Positions 18,204 to 27,225 of a stretch of DNA of 64,000 nt are shown here, piece after piece. Under the pieces are notes generated by a model. That model worked only from the letters and a program-made list of their open reading frames with translations, was not told where the DNA came from and searched no databases. Each line of letters begins with the position of its first letter. Positions within the stretch are counted from its first letter, which is position 1. The position numbers and the translations under genes are program-made. Source of the DNA: Campylobacterales bacterium. GTDB taxonomy: Bacteria; Campylobacterota; Campylobacteria; Campylobacterales; Sulfurospirillaceae. The stretch spans positions 23,666 to 87,665 of the forward strand of contig JAJRPV010000003.1 in assembly GCA_024280575.1 (NCBI GenBank), read 5' to 3'.

Positions 18204-19157
18204 TTATTTTATCTTGGCTGGAATATTTGCTTTTATTTCATTGTAGTATTTTAAAGCACCTTTATGAAGTTTTACATTAAACATATTTAAGTTTTTTATG
18301 GTAACTGCTTTCCACCATACACTTTGTTTTTCCAGATTTTTCTTTGATTCCCAAAATGCTTTTGTTATTTCGTATGCAGTTTGATTACTCATGTTGGTTG
18401 TAGTATATACGCCGACAGGAAGGGTTGTAGTAACTATATTTTTATTGATTCCCGGATAAGTGCCTGCTGGTATAATCAACTTGTTTCTTTTTGTTTTTTT
18501 AACTTCTTCATCGCTCATACTTAGGAGCTTTATTTTTGTGCTAGCTGCCGCTTCTATTACATTTGGTGCCGGATATGAACCGGCTGTGGCAAAACCATCT
18601 ATTTGGCCATTTTTTAGAGCCGCTACTGCACCTGAGAGTTCAGCATTGATCAGTTTTACTTTGCCCTTTAAACCAAAAAGTTTCATATATTTAGCAGCTT
18701 CTTTTGCACCAAAACTTCCTTTTCCTATGAGTAAAGTTTTCCCTGCCAAATCGGCATAAGAATTTATATCGGAATCTGCTCGAACAACTATATGCATAGT
18801 TAAAAACGGAATAGGAAAAAGAGATCGGATTTTTTTATAAACATCCGGATTATCTTTTTTAAACATCGCTTTTTTAGCAAGAGCAAGTTTTATTAAAACA
18901 GGAGGAGTAGTGAAAATATAATTTCCTTTTCTCTTTTTTACCTCTTTTACATTTTGCACAGAGCCTTGTGATTCTTCTATGGTTACGCTTATTTTACCAT
19001 TTGTTTTTTTATTGATATTTTCACCAATTTGTACAGCCATTTGATAGTACGATGAAGTGGATTTTGCTGCTTTTAGCGTAACTCTTGTACTGCTAGCTTG
19101 CAAGTTGTATCCAAAAACCACAACTATAAATATCAACAAAATTTTAGATATTTTCAT
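18204..19157 (-). CDS. TAXI family TRAP solute-binding protein
   Basis: 317 aa. A signal peptide 'ILLIFIVVVFGYNLQASS' precedes a TAXI-type binding domain with 'TSSYYQMAVQIGENINKKT', 'YADLAGKTLLIGKGSFGAKE', 'GQIDGFATAGSYPAP' and 'PAGTYPGINKNIVTTTLPVG' followed by 'VYTTTNMSNQTAYEITKAFW', all conserved in the family. Binds the substrate in the periplasm and hands it to the fused permease downstream. An AGGAG site precedes the ATG. Confidence 0.9.
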   Translation of the reverse strand: MKISKILLIFIVVVFGYNLQASSTRVTLKAAKSTSSYYQMAVQIGENINKKTNGKISVTIEESQGSVQNVKEVKKRKGNYIFTTPPVLIKLALAKKAMFKKDNPDVYKKIRSLFPIPFLTMHIVVRADSDINSYADLAGKTLLIGKGSFGAKEAAKYMKLFGLKGKVKLINAELSGAVAALKNGQIDGFATAGSYPAPNVIEAAASTKIKLLSMSDEEVKKTKRNKLIIPAGTYPGINKNIVTTTLPVGVYTTTNMSNQTAYEITKAFWESKKNLEKQSVWWKAVTIKNLNMFNVKLHKGALKYYNEIKANIPAKIK

Positions 19158-19211
19158 ATTTTTCTCCTGTATTTTATATTGTTACAGTAGATTATATCAG
19201 CTTAAAATTAA

Positions 19212-19787
19212 TTATTTCTTATATAAAGATATGGTCTTATTGGCACACCAAGATGCCAAAGACTCATCATGTGTGATAAGTAAAATTGCAGTTCTATCTA
19301 AAAATTTTAATAATAACTTCATCACTTCCAATTGAGTTATATTATCTAGCGCACTAGTGGGTTCGTCTGCAAGTATAATGTCTGGTTTCATCAGAATTGA
19401 ACGCAGGATTGAGCATCTCTGTAGTTGTCCACCGCTTAGCAAGTGAGGTTTTTGTTTTAGTAATTGAATATCTAGGTTTAACTCTTCACATAATACTTCG
19501 TATCCATTTAGTGGCACAACATCTTTTATCTGATCTATTATGCTGTAAGTTGGATGAAAAGAGGTGTATGGGTCTTGAAATATTTGAGAAATTTTGCCTA
19601 CTTTTATATTTCCTTTATTTGGTTTTAGATTCTTGCTGATTAATTCAAATAATGTACTTTTTCCAGAACCACTAGGACCCACTATGCAGACAACTTCTCC
19701 AAGCTCTACATGTAGAGAAAAATTATCATATATTTTACTCTTGTCATCATAAGAAAATGAGAGGTTTTTTATGTCTAATACATTCAC
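19212..19787 (-). CDS. Orphan ABC transporter ATP-binding protein
   Basis: 191 aa, complete nucleotide-binding domain in compact form: Walker A 'GPSGSGKST', Q-loop 'ISQIFQDPYTSFHP' (the QDPxxSxxP form of peptide/nickel importers), signature 'LSGGQLQRCSILRS', Walker B '[12 protein letters not shown]', H-loop 'ILLITHDE'. No permease or binding protein is next to it. It starts with GTG inside the proA stop (GTGA overlap), so it is translationally coupled to proA. DppF-like by motif; substrate unknown. Confidence 0.82.
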   Translation of the reverse strand: MNVLDIKNLSFSYDDKSKIYDNFSLHVELGEVVCIVGPSGSGKSTLFELISKNLKPNKGNIKVGKISQIFQDPYTSFHPTYSIIDQIKDVVPLNGYEVLCEELNLDIQLLKQKPHLLSGGQLQRCSILRSILMKPDIILADEPTSALDNITQLEVMKLLLKFLDRTAILLITHDESLASWCANKTISLYKK

Positions 19788-21025
19788 TCTCGTATATTTC
19801 CGTTGCCGTAAATTTTAAATTTATAAGTTGTTAAATCATTTATGCCCATAGGACCTCTAGAGTGAAGTCTATTTGTACTAATTCCCACTTCTGCACCAAA
19901 GCCAAACTCTGCTCCGTCTGTAAATCTTGTGCTGGCATTTACATACACACAAGCTGAATCTACTTCATCTAAAAATTTTTGAGTATTTGAGTAGTTTTCA
20001 CTCAGTATCGAATCAGAATGTCCCGAGCCATGTATATTTATATGCTCAATTGCTTCATCTAAACTATCTATGATTTTTATAGAGAGTATATTATCTAGGT
20101 ATTCTGTATAAAAATCCTCTTCACTTGCAATTTCAATATTTATAATCTCTCTGGTTTTTTCACAGCCTAATAGTTTTGTTTTGTGCTTATCATATTCTTC
20201 TTTTAGTTTTGGCAAAATAGTTTTGGCTATATTTCTATGTATAAGCAATGTTTCCATGGTATTACAAACACCTGTTCTTTGGCACTTTGCATTGATAGAA
20301 ATGTTTATGGCACTTTTGATGTCGGCACTCTCATCTATGAAAATATGACAAAGACCTTTATCATGCTTAACCACGGGAACTGTTGAATTTTGGGAGATAT
20401 ATTTTATAAGATCTTCACCACCTCTTGGTATGATTAAATCGACATATCTATCCATCTTTATCAGTTTTGCTACGCCCTCTCTGCTGTTGTCGGGTAAAAG
20501 AGATATTATTTCACTTGGCAGAGAATTTCTACTTAATATTTCTTGAAGTAGTGTTGCTATTATTTTATTGCTATATTGTGCTTCTTTTCCGCCCTTTAGA
20601 ACACATACATTTCCACTTTTAAAACAGAGTGCTGCTGTATCACTGGTAACATTTGGACGGCTCTCATATATAATACCAATAACTCCAATAGGAATACTTA
20701 CTTTCTCAATTTTTAAACCGCTAGGCACTACCCATCCATCTAAAATTTTACCTATTGGCTCCCTGAGATTTGCTATTTCTCTTATACTGTTTGTCATGCT
20801 TAGTATTCTTTTTTCATCTAGCAGAAGTCGATCCAAAAGAGCATAGCTAAGGTTATTTTTTCTGCCCAATTCAATATCTTTAGAATTTTCTTTGATAATA
20901 ATATCCCTATTTTTTTCTATATGGTCGGCCATTTGCATCATAATATCTATTTTTGTTTGTGGCTCTAAATTGGCAATAATTCTACTCGAAAATTTTGCTT
21001 TCGCTAGAAAATTTTCCATTTCCAT
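19784..21025 (-). CDS. proA: Gamma-glutamyl phosphate reductase
   Basis: 413 aa, second step of proline synthesis, reducing gamma-glutamyl phosphate with NADPH. Catalytic Cys in 'CQRTGVCNTMETLLIH', nucleotide-binding 'PIGVIGIIYESRPNVT', 'LIIPRGGEDLIKYI' and the C-terminal 'EFGFGAEVGISTNRLHSRGP' followed by 'MGINDLTTYKF' are all present. The ATG at 21019 has better spacing from AAGGATGGA than the ATG at 21025; both are in frame. Confidence 0.95.
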   Translation of the reverse strand: MEMENFLAKAKFSSRIIANLEPQTKIDIMMQMADHIEKNRDIIIKENSKDIELGRKNNLSYALLDRLLLDEKRILSMTNSIREIANLREPIGKILDGWVVPSGLKIEKVSIPIGVIGIIYESRPNVTSDTAALCFKSGNVCVLKGGKEAQYSNKIIATLLQEILSRNSLPSEIISLLPDNSREGVAKLIKMDRYVDLIIPRGGEDLIKYISQNSTVPVVKHDKGLCHIFIDESADIKSAINISINAKCQRTGVCNTMETLLIHRNIAKTILPKLKEEYDKHKTKLLGCEKTREIINIEIASEEDFYTEYLDNILSIKIIDSLDEAIEHINIHGSGHSDSILSENYSNTQKFLDEVDSACVYVNASTRFTDGAEFGFGAEVGISTNRLHSRGPMGINDLTTYKFKIYGNGNIRE

Positions 21026-21134
21026 CCTTAAATCATACTTTGTTTTACAAATTAAATACTATTTTAAAGTTTTTACACTAATTTAAATATTTTTCAGGTA
21101 AAATATTCTCAATTATACAATTAAAGGAGTTAAA

Positions 21135-22088
21135 ATGCAACAAGTTTATGATGTTATTGTTATAGGAGGAGGACCTGGTGGTGTTGGTGCTGCTATAGAA
21201 TCTAAAGTTTTAGGCTTAAGTAAAATTTTGGTTATAGAAAAAGGAGAAAACCATTCACAAACAATTAGAAAATTTTACAAAGACAATAAAAGAGTCGATA
21301 AAGATTATCAAGGGCAAGAAGTTGAGATAAAAGGTAATGTGCAATTTCTTGATGGTACGAAGGAAAGCACACTTGATTATTTTGATGAATTAATTGATAA
21401 CGAAGAAATTGATATAGCTTTTAATACTGAAGTTGAAAAAATTGAAAAAAGAGATGGGTTATTTTTTGTTACTACGGCAAATGCTGGCTATACAACCAAA
21501 AATGTGATTATCGCCATTGGTAGAATGGGTAAACCAAATAAACCTAGTTATAAGATACCTCTTTCAATCAGGCAAAGAGTAAATTACAATCTAGAAAAAT
21601 GCACACAAGCTGAAAAAATTGTTGTTGTTGGTGGTGGAGATTCCGCAGTTGAATATGCTGTATATCTGTCAAATAATAATAATGTTACTCTAAACTATAG
21701 AAGAACAGAATTTCCAAGAATCAATGATATAAATAGGCAAGATTTAAAAGATGCAATCGGATATGAAAAATTAAGACCAAGACTTGGATGCAATATCTTG
21801 TCTTTAGAAAATGAAGAAGGTCTTGTAAAAGTAAATTATGATGATGGATACAGCGTAGTATATGATAGAGCAATATACGCAATAGGTGGTACAACGCCTG
21901 TAGAATTTTTAAGAAAATGCGGTGTTGAACTAAATGAAAACAAGCAACCGATAATAGACGAAAATTTTGAAACTAAAACCAAAGGATTATACATAGTCGG
22001 TGATTTGGCAGTCGATAGTGGTGGAAGTATTGCCATAGCATTGAATCATGCATATCATGCCGTAACTCATATGCTTGCAGAAAAATAA
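21135..22088 (+). CDS. FAD/NAD(P)-dependent oxidoreductase, thioredoxin reductase-like without CxxC
   Basis: 317 aa with two dinucleotide folds: 'VIVIGGGPGGVGAAIESKVLG' region for FAD at residues 8-28 and 'IVVVGGGDSAVEYAVYL' for NAD(P) near 162, and the FAD-closing 'KGLYIVGDLA' near 285. The redox CxxC of thioredoxin reductases is absent, so it is more like YpdA or ferredoxin/flavodoxin reductases of the low-molecular-weight group. An AAAGGAG site precedes ATG 21135. Electron partner unknown. Confidence 0.82.
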   Translation: MQQVYDVIVIGGGPGGVGAAIESKVLGLSKILVIEKGENHSQTIRKFYKDNKRVDKDYQGQEVEIKGNVQFLDGTKESTLDYFDELIDNEEIDIAFNTEVEKIEKRDGLFFVTTANAGYTTKNVIIAIGRMGKPNKPSYKIPLSIRQRVNYNLEKCTQAEKIVVVGGGDSAVEYAVYLSNNNNVTLNYRRTEFPRINDINRQDLKDAIGYEKLRPRLGCNILSLENEEGLVKVNYDDGYSVVYDRAIYAIGGTTPVEFLRKCGVELNENKQPIIDENFETKTKGLYIVGDLAVDSGGSIAIALNHAYHAVTHMLAEK

Positions 22089-22099
22089 AACCTAGAATA

Positions 22100-22639
22100 A
22101 TGAGAATTGGCTCCTTTTCTGTTTTATTAAATATTATATTAAGTTTCGTAATTATTACAGGTGTCATTTTCTATCTAAAAAAAGATAGTTTAAATGACAC
22201 CCATTTAAGAGAGTTTCAAAAGAACTATGCTTTAAAAGCAAATCTCAAATTTGAAGATTTGCCAAAAATTGAACAAAGTAAATATATAAAAAAAGAATCT
22301 GTCAATGTCAATATTTTTAAAAAAACAATAAAAAAGTTAAAATTCAATATGAATATTATTCAAAATGATAATATGCAACTTTCAAATGACAAAGAAGATT
22401 TGGAAAAAATTATTCAAAATTTAAAGAAACAATTTGAGCAACAAAGAAATAGACTTTTAGAGCAAAATATTAAACAAATAAATGAAACTGAACTGCAACA
22501 CTACAAAAATATCAGTGAACTTCGGGCAAAAATCAATGATTTACAAAGAGAGAATATAAAGCTTTTAGAAAAAAACAATATCGAAATCATAGCACTTAAA
22601 GCAAAAATAAATATATTAAATGATAAATTAAAAAAATAA
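22100..22639 (+). CDS. Unknown membrane-anchored coiled-coil protein
   Basis: 179 aa, not recognised. One N-terminal membrane helix ('FSVLLNIILSFVIITGVIFY', residues 5-24) and then a long heptad-rich, charged region with runs such as 'NLKKQFEQQRNRLLEQN' and 'LRAKINDLQRENIKLLEKN', so a parallel coiled coil is likely. It begins 11 bp after the oxidoreductase and precedes the methyltransferase; a shared transcript is likely. Function unknown. Confidence 0.6.
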   Translation: MRIGSFSVLLNIILSFVIITGVIFYLKKDSLNDTHLREFQKNYALKANLKFEDLPKIEQSKYIKKESVNVNIFKKTIKKLKFNMNIIQNDNMQLSNDKEDLEKIIQNLKKQFEQQRNRLLEQNIKQINETELQHYKNISELRAKINDLQRENIKLLEKNNIEIIALKAKINILNDKLKK

Positions 22640-22660
22640 ATAACAAAAGATAATAAGATA

Positions 22661-23350
22661 GTGACAATAAAACAATATACAAATAACTATAGATACAATA
22701 GTGATACTCTGTTTTTATATAATTTCATATCTAAACAAAATATAAAAGGCTCAATTCTTGATGTAGGTTCTGGATGTGGAGTATTAGGATTACTTATAAA
22801 AAGAGACTTTTCAAATATAGATTTAACACAAATTGAAATACAAGAAAAGTATGCCACACTCTCTAAGCAAAATGCAGAAATAAACAATATGAAATCCGAT
22901 GTAATTTGCGAAGATTTTTTAAATTATAATTTCAGTGATAAGTTTGATTTTATCATTTCAAACCCACCTTTTTACCATAAAGGTTCTCTAAAAAGTAAAA
23001 ATTACTCTTTATATCTAAGCCGGCACAGTGATGCTCTAGTATTTGACAAATTTGCAAAAAAGGCATACAAAATACTTAATCAAAAAGGTAGTTTTATTTT
23101 TTGCTATGATGCTAAACAGACAGATTTATTATTTAAATCACTTTTTGAGGCAAAATTTAATGTTAATGAGGTACAATTTGTATATGTAAACAGAGAAAAA
23201 GATGCTTCTTTGGTCATGATTTGCGCAAAAAGAGAGTCTAAAAGTTTATGTAGATTTTTGCCTCCGTTGATTCTTTATGAAGGTAATCACTACACCAAAG
23301 AAACGGAAGATATATACAAAAAGGCAGATACAAACAGTGAAAATTTATAA
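22661..23350 (+). CDS. tRNA1(Val) A37 N6-methyltransferase-like protein
   Basis: 229 aa Rossmann methyltransferase of the TrmN6/YfiC group: SAM-binding 'ILDVGSGCGVLGLLI', acidic loop 'TQIEIQEKY' and the adenine-N6 catalytic motif 'ISNPPFYHKG'. The GTG at 22661 is the only good start before the conserved 'YNSDTLFLYNFI'. It overlaps the next gene by 14 bp. Known members methylate A37 of tRNA-Val; this specificity is by family only. Confidence 0.85.
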   Translation: MTIKQYTNNYRYNSDTLFLYNFISKQNIKGSILDVGSGCGVLGLLIKRDFSNIDLTQIEIQEKYATLSKQNAEINNMKSDVICEDFLNYNFSDKFDFIISNPPFYHKGSLKSKNYSLYLSRHSDALVFDKFAKKAYKILNQKGSFIFCYDAKQTDLLFKSLFEAKFNVNEVQFVYVNREKDASLVMICAKRESKSLCRFLPPLILYEGNHYTKETEDIYKKADTNSENL

Positions 23351-23711
23351 TAAAGGTTATAATTATTGTTTTGAAACTGATGCTTGTAAAAATTGTGCCG
23401 GCAATTGTTGCATAGGAGAGAGTGGATATATATGGGTTGATCCTGGCGAAATATTAAATATTTCAAATTTTCTAGGTATTTCTCTGGATAATTTTTATAA
23501 AAAATATTTAAAAAAGGTAAAATACAGGTTTTCATTAAAAGAGATTGAGTATAATGATGGCTATAAATGTATATTTTTTGATGAAAAGAAAAGAAGATGT
23601 GATATCTACGAGGTGCGACCGACTCAATGCAAAACATTTCCTTTTTGGGAGCATTTTAAAACAAATTTGAAAGAAGTGGAGGATGAATGTCCAGGTATAA
23701 TGCAACTCTAG
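23337..23711 (+). CDS. YkgJ-family cysteine cluster protein
   Basis: 124 aa with the family's cysteine pattern 'CKNCAGNCCIG' plus 'GYKCIFFDEKKRRCDIYEV' and 'RPTQCKTFPFW', expected to bind zinc or an iron-sulfur cluster. The GTG at 23337, overlapping the end of the methyltransferase gene, is preferred; an in-frame ATG at 23277 lies well inside that gene and would add residues unlike the family. Function of the family is poorly known. Confidence 0.8.
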   Translation: MKIYNKGYNYCFETDACKNCAGNCCIGESGYIWVDPGEILNISNFLGISLDNFYKKYLKKVKYRFSLKEIEYNDGYKCIFFDEKKRRCDIYEVRPTQCKTFPFWEHFKTNLKEVEDECPGIMQL

Positions 23712-24961
23712 TCATTTTAATAATATTGTTATTTACAGGTTGCTCTTATAAGCAGATTCCTGCGGTAGTTCAAATTGGTAAAAAATCTTTTGACAAGGAA
23801 GATATACTAATTTTACATGCACTTGAATATCGAAGAAATAATAAATATAAAAAGGCAGGAAAGGTATTTGAAACATTATACAAGAAGAGTCAGAAAAGCA
23901 TTTATCTAACGCAAGAAATAAAAATGTATTTTGCTGCTAAAGATTATAAGAAGATATCTGTTTTGCTTAAAAATGCAATTAATAAATATCCTGATAATTT
24001 AGAGTTTAAGAAGCTTCTAGTTGGTCTATATATACAGAAAAAAAAATATAAAAATGCCGAAAAAATTTCCTTAGAGCTTTTAAAAAATAGTAGAACTTCA
24101 CAGACACTCTCCGTACTCGGTGACATATACATGTTGGAAAAATCTTATAATTTAGCTTTAAAATACTACCAGAGTGCTTTTAAACTCGACAACTCTTCTT
24201 CATATCTAATTAATATGGCTAACCTTCTATATAAATATTTAGATAGAAAAGAAGAGGCCTTATCGTATCTTTAAACATATATTAGACTTCACAATGCTGA
24301 TAAAAATGTATATTTTGCACTTATAAAGTTTTATGGTGAAGAAAAAAATATAAATGGTTTGATATCGATATATAAAAAATTATATTTTAAGTATAAAATA
24401 GATATTTATGCAAAAAAGACAATAGAACTTATGATGTATAAAAGGGATACTAGTGGAGCTATTGAATTTTTAGAAAAAAGCGGTTATGACCAAAAAATGC
24501 TTATGAATATATATACTTCCATTAAAAAATTTAAAAGTGCTTATAAAATTGCGCAAAAACTATATAAACAAACAAATAATAGTGATTATCTCGGCAAAAT
24601 GACTATATACGAATATGAAGCGAATAAAAACAACTTAAACCACAAAATTTTAATTTCCATATCCGATAAATTTGAAAAAGTATTGAAAGATATTCAAAAT
24701 CCTTTATATCTAAATTATTATGGTTACCTATTGATTGATCATAATTTGAATATTAAAAAAGGTATAAAACTTGTTAAGCTAGCACTTAAAAATGAACCTG
24801 AGTCTATCTTTTATCTTGATTCTCTCGCTTGGGGATATTATAAGCTTGATAAATGCAAACGAGCCTTAGCAATCATGAAAAAATTTATAAAAGATAATGA
24901 TGAACCAGAAGTATCAATGCATTATAAGATGATATTAAAATGTATAAAAGAGAAAAAATGA
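23687..24961 (+). pseudogene. TPR-repeat lipoprotein with an in-frame TAA
   Basis: 424 codons. The N-terminus 'VILIILLFTGCSYK' is a lipoprotein signal with the lipobox Cys near residue 19; GGAGG lies 5 bp upstream of ATG 23687. The rest is a string of tetratricopeptide-like helices ('LLKNSRTSQTLSVLGDIYML', 'LIDHNLNIKKGIKLVKLALK', 'SIFYLDSLAWGYYKLDKCKR'). TAA at 24272-24274 interrupts it, but the same frame continues 'TYIRLHNADKNVYFALIKFY' up to an ATGA overlap with trpC, so only the one codon is lost. Probably an outer-membrane scaffold; partner unknown. Confidence 0.85.
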
Positions 24962-25743
24962 TTTTAGATGATATAATTAAAAAAACAAAAGAAGATCTTA
25001 AAAAAAGAAAAAAAGAATTTTCACTTGATTGGCTAGGTAGAAGTTTAGCCTACAATCCCTACCCACCAAGAGATGTAAAGCCTTATCTCACTACTACTAA
25101 AGAAGATCCTTATAAGATTATAGCTGAAGTAAAAAAAGCAAGCCCTAGCAAGGGAGTTATTAGGGAAGACTTTGATCCTCTAATGATTGCAAAAGAGTAT
25201 GAAAAAGGTGGTGCAAATGCGATTTCAGTTTTAACTGAACCGCACTTTTTTCAAGGAAATATAGAATATCTAACGATGCTCAGAAGATATGTTTCCACTC
25301 CTCTCCTTAGAAAAGATTTCATAATAGACGAATACCAGATACTTGAAGCTGTTGTTTACGGAGCAGATTTTATTCTGCTTATAGCAAAAGCTCTTTCAAA
25401 AAAAGATTTAAAAAAGCTTTTAGAGTATGCTTGGCATTTAGGATTAGATGCTTTGGTTGAGATTCATGATAAAGAGGATTTGACAAAAGCTATATTTGCA
25501 GGAGCTGATATTATAGGCATAAACCATAGAAATCTTGAAACATTTGAGATGGATATGAAATTGAGTGAAAAACTTATACCATTGATTCCTAATGGAAAAA
25601 TAATCGTGGCCGAAAGTGGCTTAAATAATAAAAAAACTTTGATAGAGCTAAACAAAGTTGGAGTCGATGCTTTCTTGATTGGAGAGCATTTTATGCGTCA
25701 AAATGATATATCACAAAGCTTAAAAGAGTTCAAAACAAAATGA
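24958..25743 (+). CDS. trpC: Indole-3-glycerol phosphate synthase
   Basis: 261 aa (beta/alpha)8 enzyme of tryptophan synthesis that closes CdRP to indole-3-glycerol phosphate. Visible catalytic strands: '[15 protein letters not shown]' with Lys, '[12 protein letters not shown]' with Lys, 'LVEIHDKED' with Glu, 'IGINHRNL' with Asn and 'IVAESGL' with Glu/Ser. ATG 24958 sits in an ATGA overlap with the TPR gene; an upstream in-frame ATG (24940) would only add six residues from the preceding gene. Confidence 0.95.
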   Translation: MILDDIIKKTKEDLKKRKKEFSLDWLGRSLAYNPYPPRDVKPYLTTTKEDPYKIIAEVKKASPSKGVIREDFDPLMIAKEYEKGGANAISVLTEPHFFQGNIEYLTMLRRYVSTPLLRKDFIIDEYQILEAVVYGADFILLIAKALSKKDLKKLLEYAWHLGLDALVEIHDKEDLTKAIFAGADIIGINHRNLETFEMDMKLSEKLIPLIPNGKIIVAESGLNNKKTLIELNKVGVDAFLIGEHFMRQNDISQSLKEFKTK

Positions 25744-26237
25744 ATTATCTGTATGCTCCATGGCGAAGAGAATATGTGATAAGAGATAAGAAAAGTGGCT
25801 GTGTATTTTGTGATATTGTTAATAATCCAAGCTGTGATGATGAAAATTTTGTTTTGTACAGAGATGAAAATTGCTTTGTCGTGATGAATAGATACCCTTA
25901 TGCTGCAGGTCACATTATGGTGATACCACTGCAACATATAGATAATATAGAAAATTTAGATGAAAAAATTTGGTTACGAATGAGCAAAATAGTAAAAAAA
26001 TGCGTAAAAATGCTTAAAGTTGAATTTAATGCCGATGGTATAAACTTAGGTATGAACCTAGGGCGTGGAGCAGGAGCTGGAATAGCAGAACATATTCATT
26101 ATCACATCATGCCTAGATGGATTGGGGACACAAATTTTATAACTACTATCGCTGATACTAGAGTGTTTTCAAGTGATTTTGAAAAAATATACAAAAGATT
26201 AAAAAAAGATATAGGCAGATATGTTACAAACGATTAG
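25740..26237 (+). CDS. HIT family hydrolase
   Basis: 165 aa nucleotide-binding histidine-triad protein. 'YAPWRREYV' at the start, 'CVFCDIVNN' (zinc-type Cys pair), '[16 protein letters not shown]' and the catalytic '[10 protein letters not shown]' are those of the Ap4A-phosphorylase-like HIT branch. Coupled to trpC by an ATGA overlap and overlapping mnmH by 17 bp. Likely hydrolyses dinucleoside polyphosphates or AMP conjugates. Confidence 0.9.
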   Translation: MNYLYAPWRREYVIRDKKSGCVFCDIVNNPSCDDENFVLYRDENCFVVMNRYPYAAGHIMVIPLQHIDNIENLDEKIWLRMSKIVKKCVKMLKVEFNADGINLGMNLGRGAGAGIAEHIHYHIMPRWIGDTNFITTIADTRVFSSDFEKIYKRLKKDIGRYVTND

Positions 26238-27225
26238 CACTGATAATTTCTTGGAGCAGTATAATAGCTTTGATTTGATTATTGATGCAAGAAGTCCTGA
26301 CGAATATGCTCATTCGAAAATCCCAAATTCTATCAATTTATATGCACTAAGCGATGATGAACACAGAGAAAGAGGATTTATTTACAAACAAAAATCAAAA
26401 AATGACGCAAAAGTAAAGGGCGCGAGCTATGTTTGCATAAATGCATCAAAACATATTTTTGAATTAAATAAATTATGCAAAATAGGTTCCAAAATCGCTA
26501 TTTATTGTGCAAGAGGAGGGCTAAGATCAGGCTCGCTTGCTACGATTTTTTCCAATATCGGATATAGAGTGTATAAATTAGAGCTTGGATACAAAGGATT
26601 TAGAAGCAAAGTAGTTAACTATTTAGAAAGTTTTCCTCACTCTGATTTTATAGTTTTAGGAGGAAACACAGGCTGCGGTAAAAGTGAACTCATACAAGCT
26701 CTGCCAAACTCCATAGATTTGGAAGCTTTAGCAAATCATTTGGGCTCAACCTTTGGAGCCGTGAAGGGAAAACAACCTTCCGAAAAAGAGTTTCAAAACA
26801 GGCTTTTTTTTGAACTTTTAAGATTAAATATAAATAATCCAATCTTCATAGAGGGGGAAAGTAAAAGAATAGGCAAGATAATACTTCCGGATTTATTGTA
26901 TAAAAGAATGGGCCAAGGTAAAAGAGTAGAAATTACCGCGCCTATTGGGCAAAGAGTGCAAAGAATCATGAAAGATTACATAAATGTTGATGATGATTTT
27001 TTTTATTACTGTATGGATAGGATTACACCTTATATTCAAAAAAAAATAAAAGAAGAAACGATAGAATATTACAAGAAGCGAGACCTAGCAAAAGTATCTC
27101 AAATTTTGCTTTTAGATTATTATGATAATGTTTACAAGAAACCAATTCAGATTGATTTTATAGTGTCAAATGAAAATGAAAATACAGCTCTCGATGCTTT
27201 AAAAAATATAGCCAGTTCTATCTAA
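26221..27225 (+). CDS. mnmH: tRNA 2-selenouridine synthase
   Basis: 334 aa. N-terminal rhodanese domain with 'IIDARSPDEYAHSKIPNSIN' and the active-site 'IYCARGGLRSGS' (catalytic Cys), then a P-loop domain 'VLGGNTGCGKSEL'. It geranylates and then selenylates 2-thiouridine at the tRNA wobble base using selenophosphate, which implies selenium metabolism (selD) elsewhere in the genome. Its 3' end overlaps the convergent GGDEF gene by 4 bp. Confidence 0.93.
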   Translation: MLQTISTDNFLEQYNSFDLIIDARSPDEYAHSKIPNSINLYALSDDEHRERGFIYKQKSKNDAKVKGASYVCINASKHIFELNKLCKIGSKIAIYCARGGLRSGSLATIFSNIGYRVYKLELGYKGFRSKVVNYLESFPHSDFIVLGGNTGCGKSELIQALPNSIDLEALANHLGSTFGAVKGKQPSEKEFQNRLFFELLRLNINNPIFIEGESKRIGKIILPDLLYKRMGQGKRVEITAPIGQRVQRIMKDYINVDDDFFYYCMDRITPYIQKKIKEETIEYYKKRDLAKVSQILLLDYYDNVYKKPIQIDFIVSNENENTALDALKNIASSI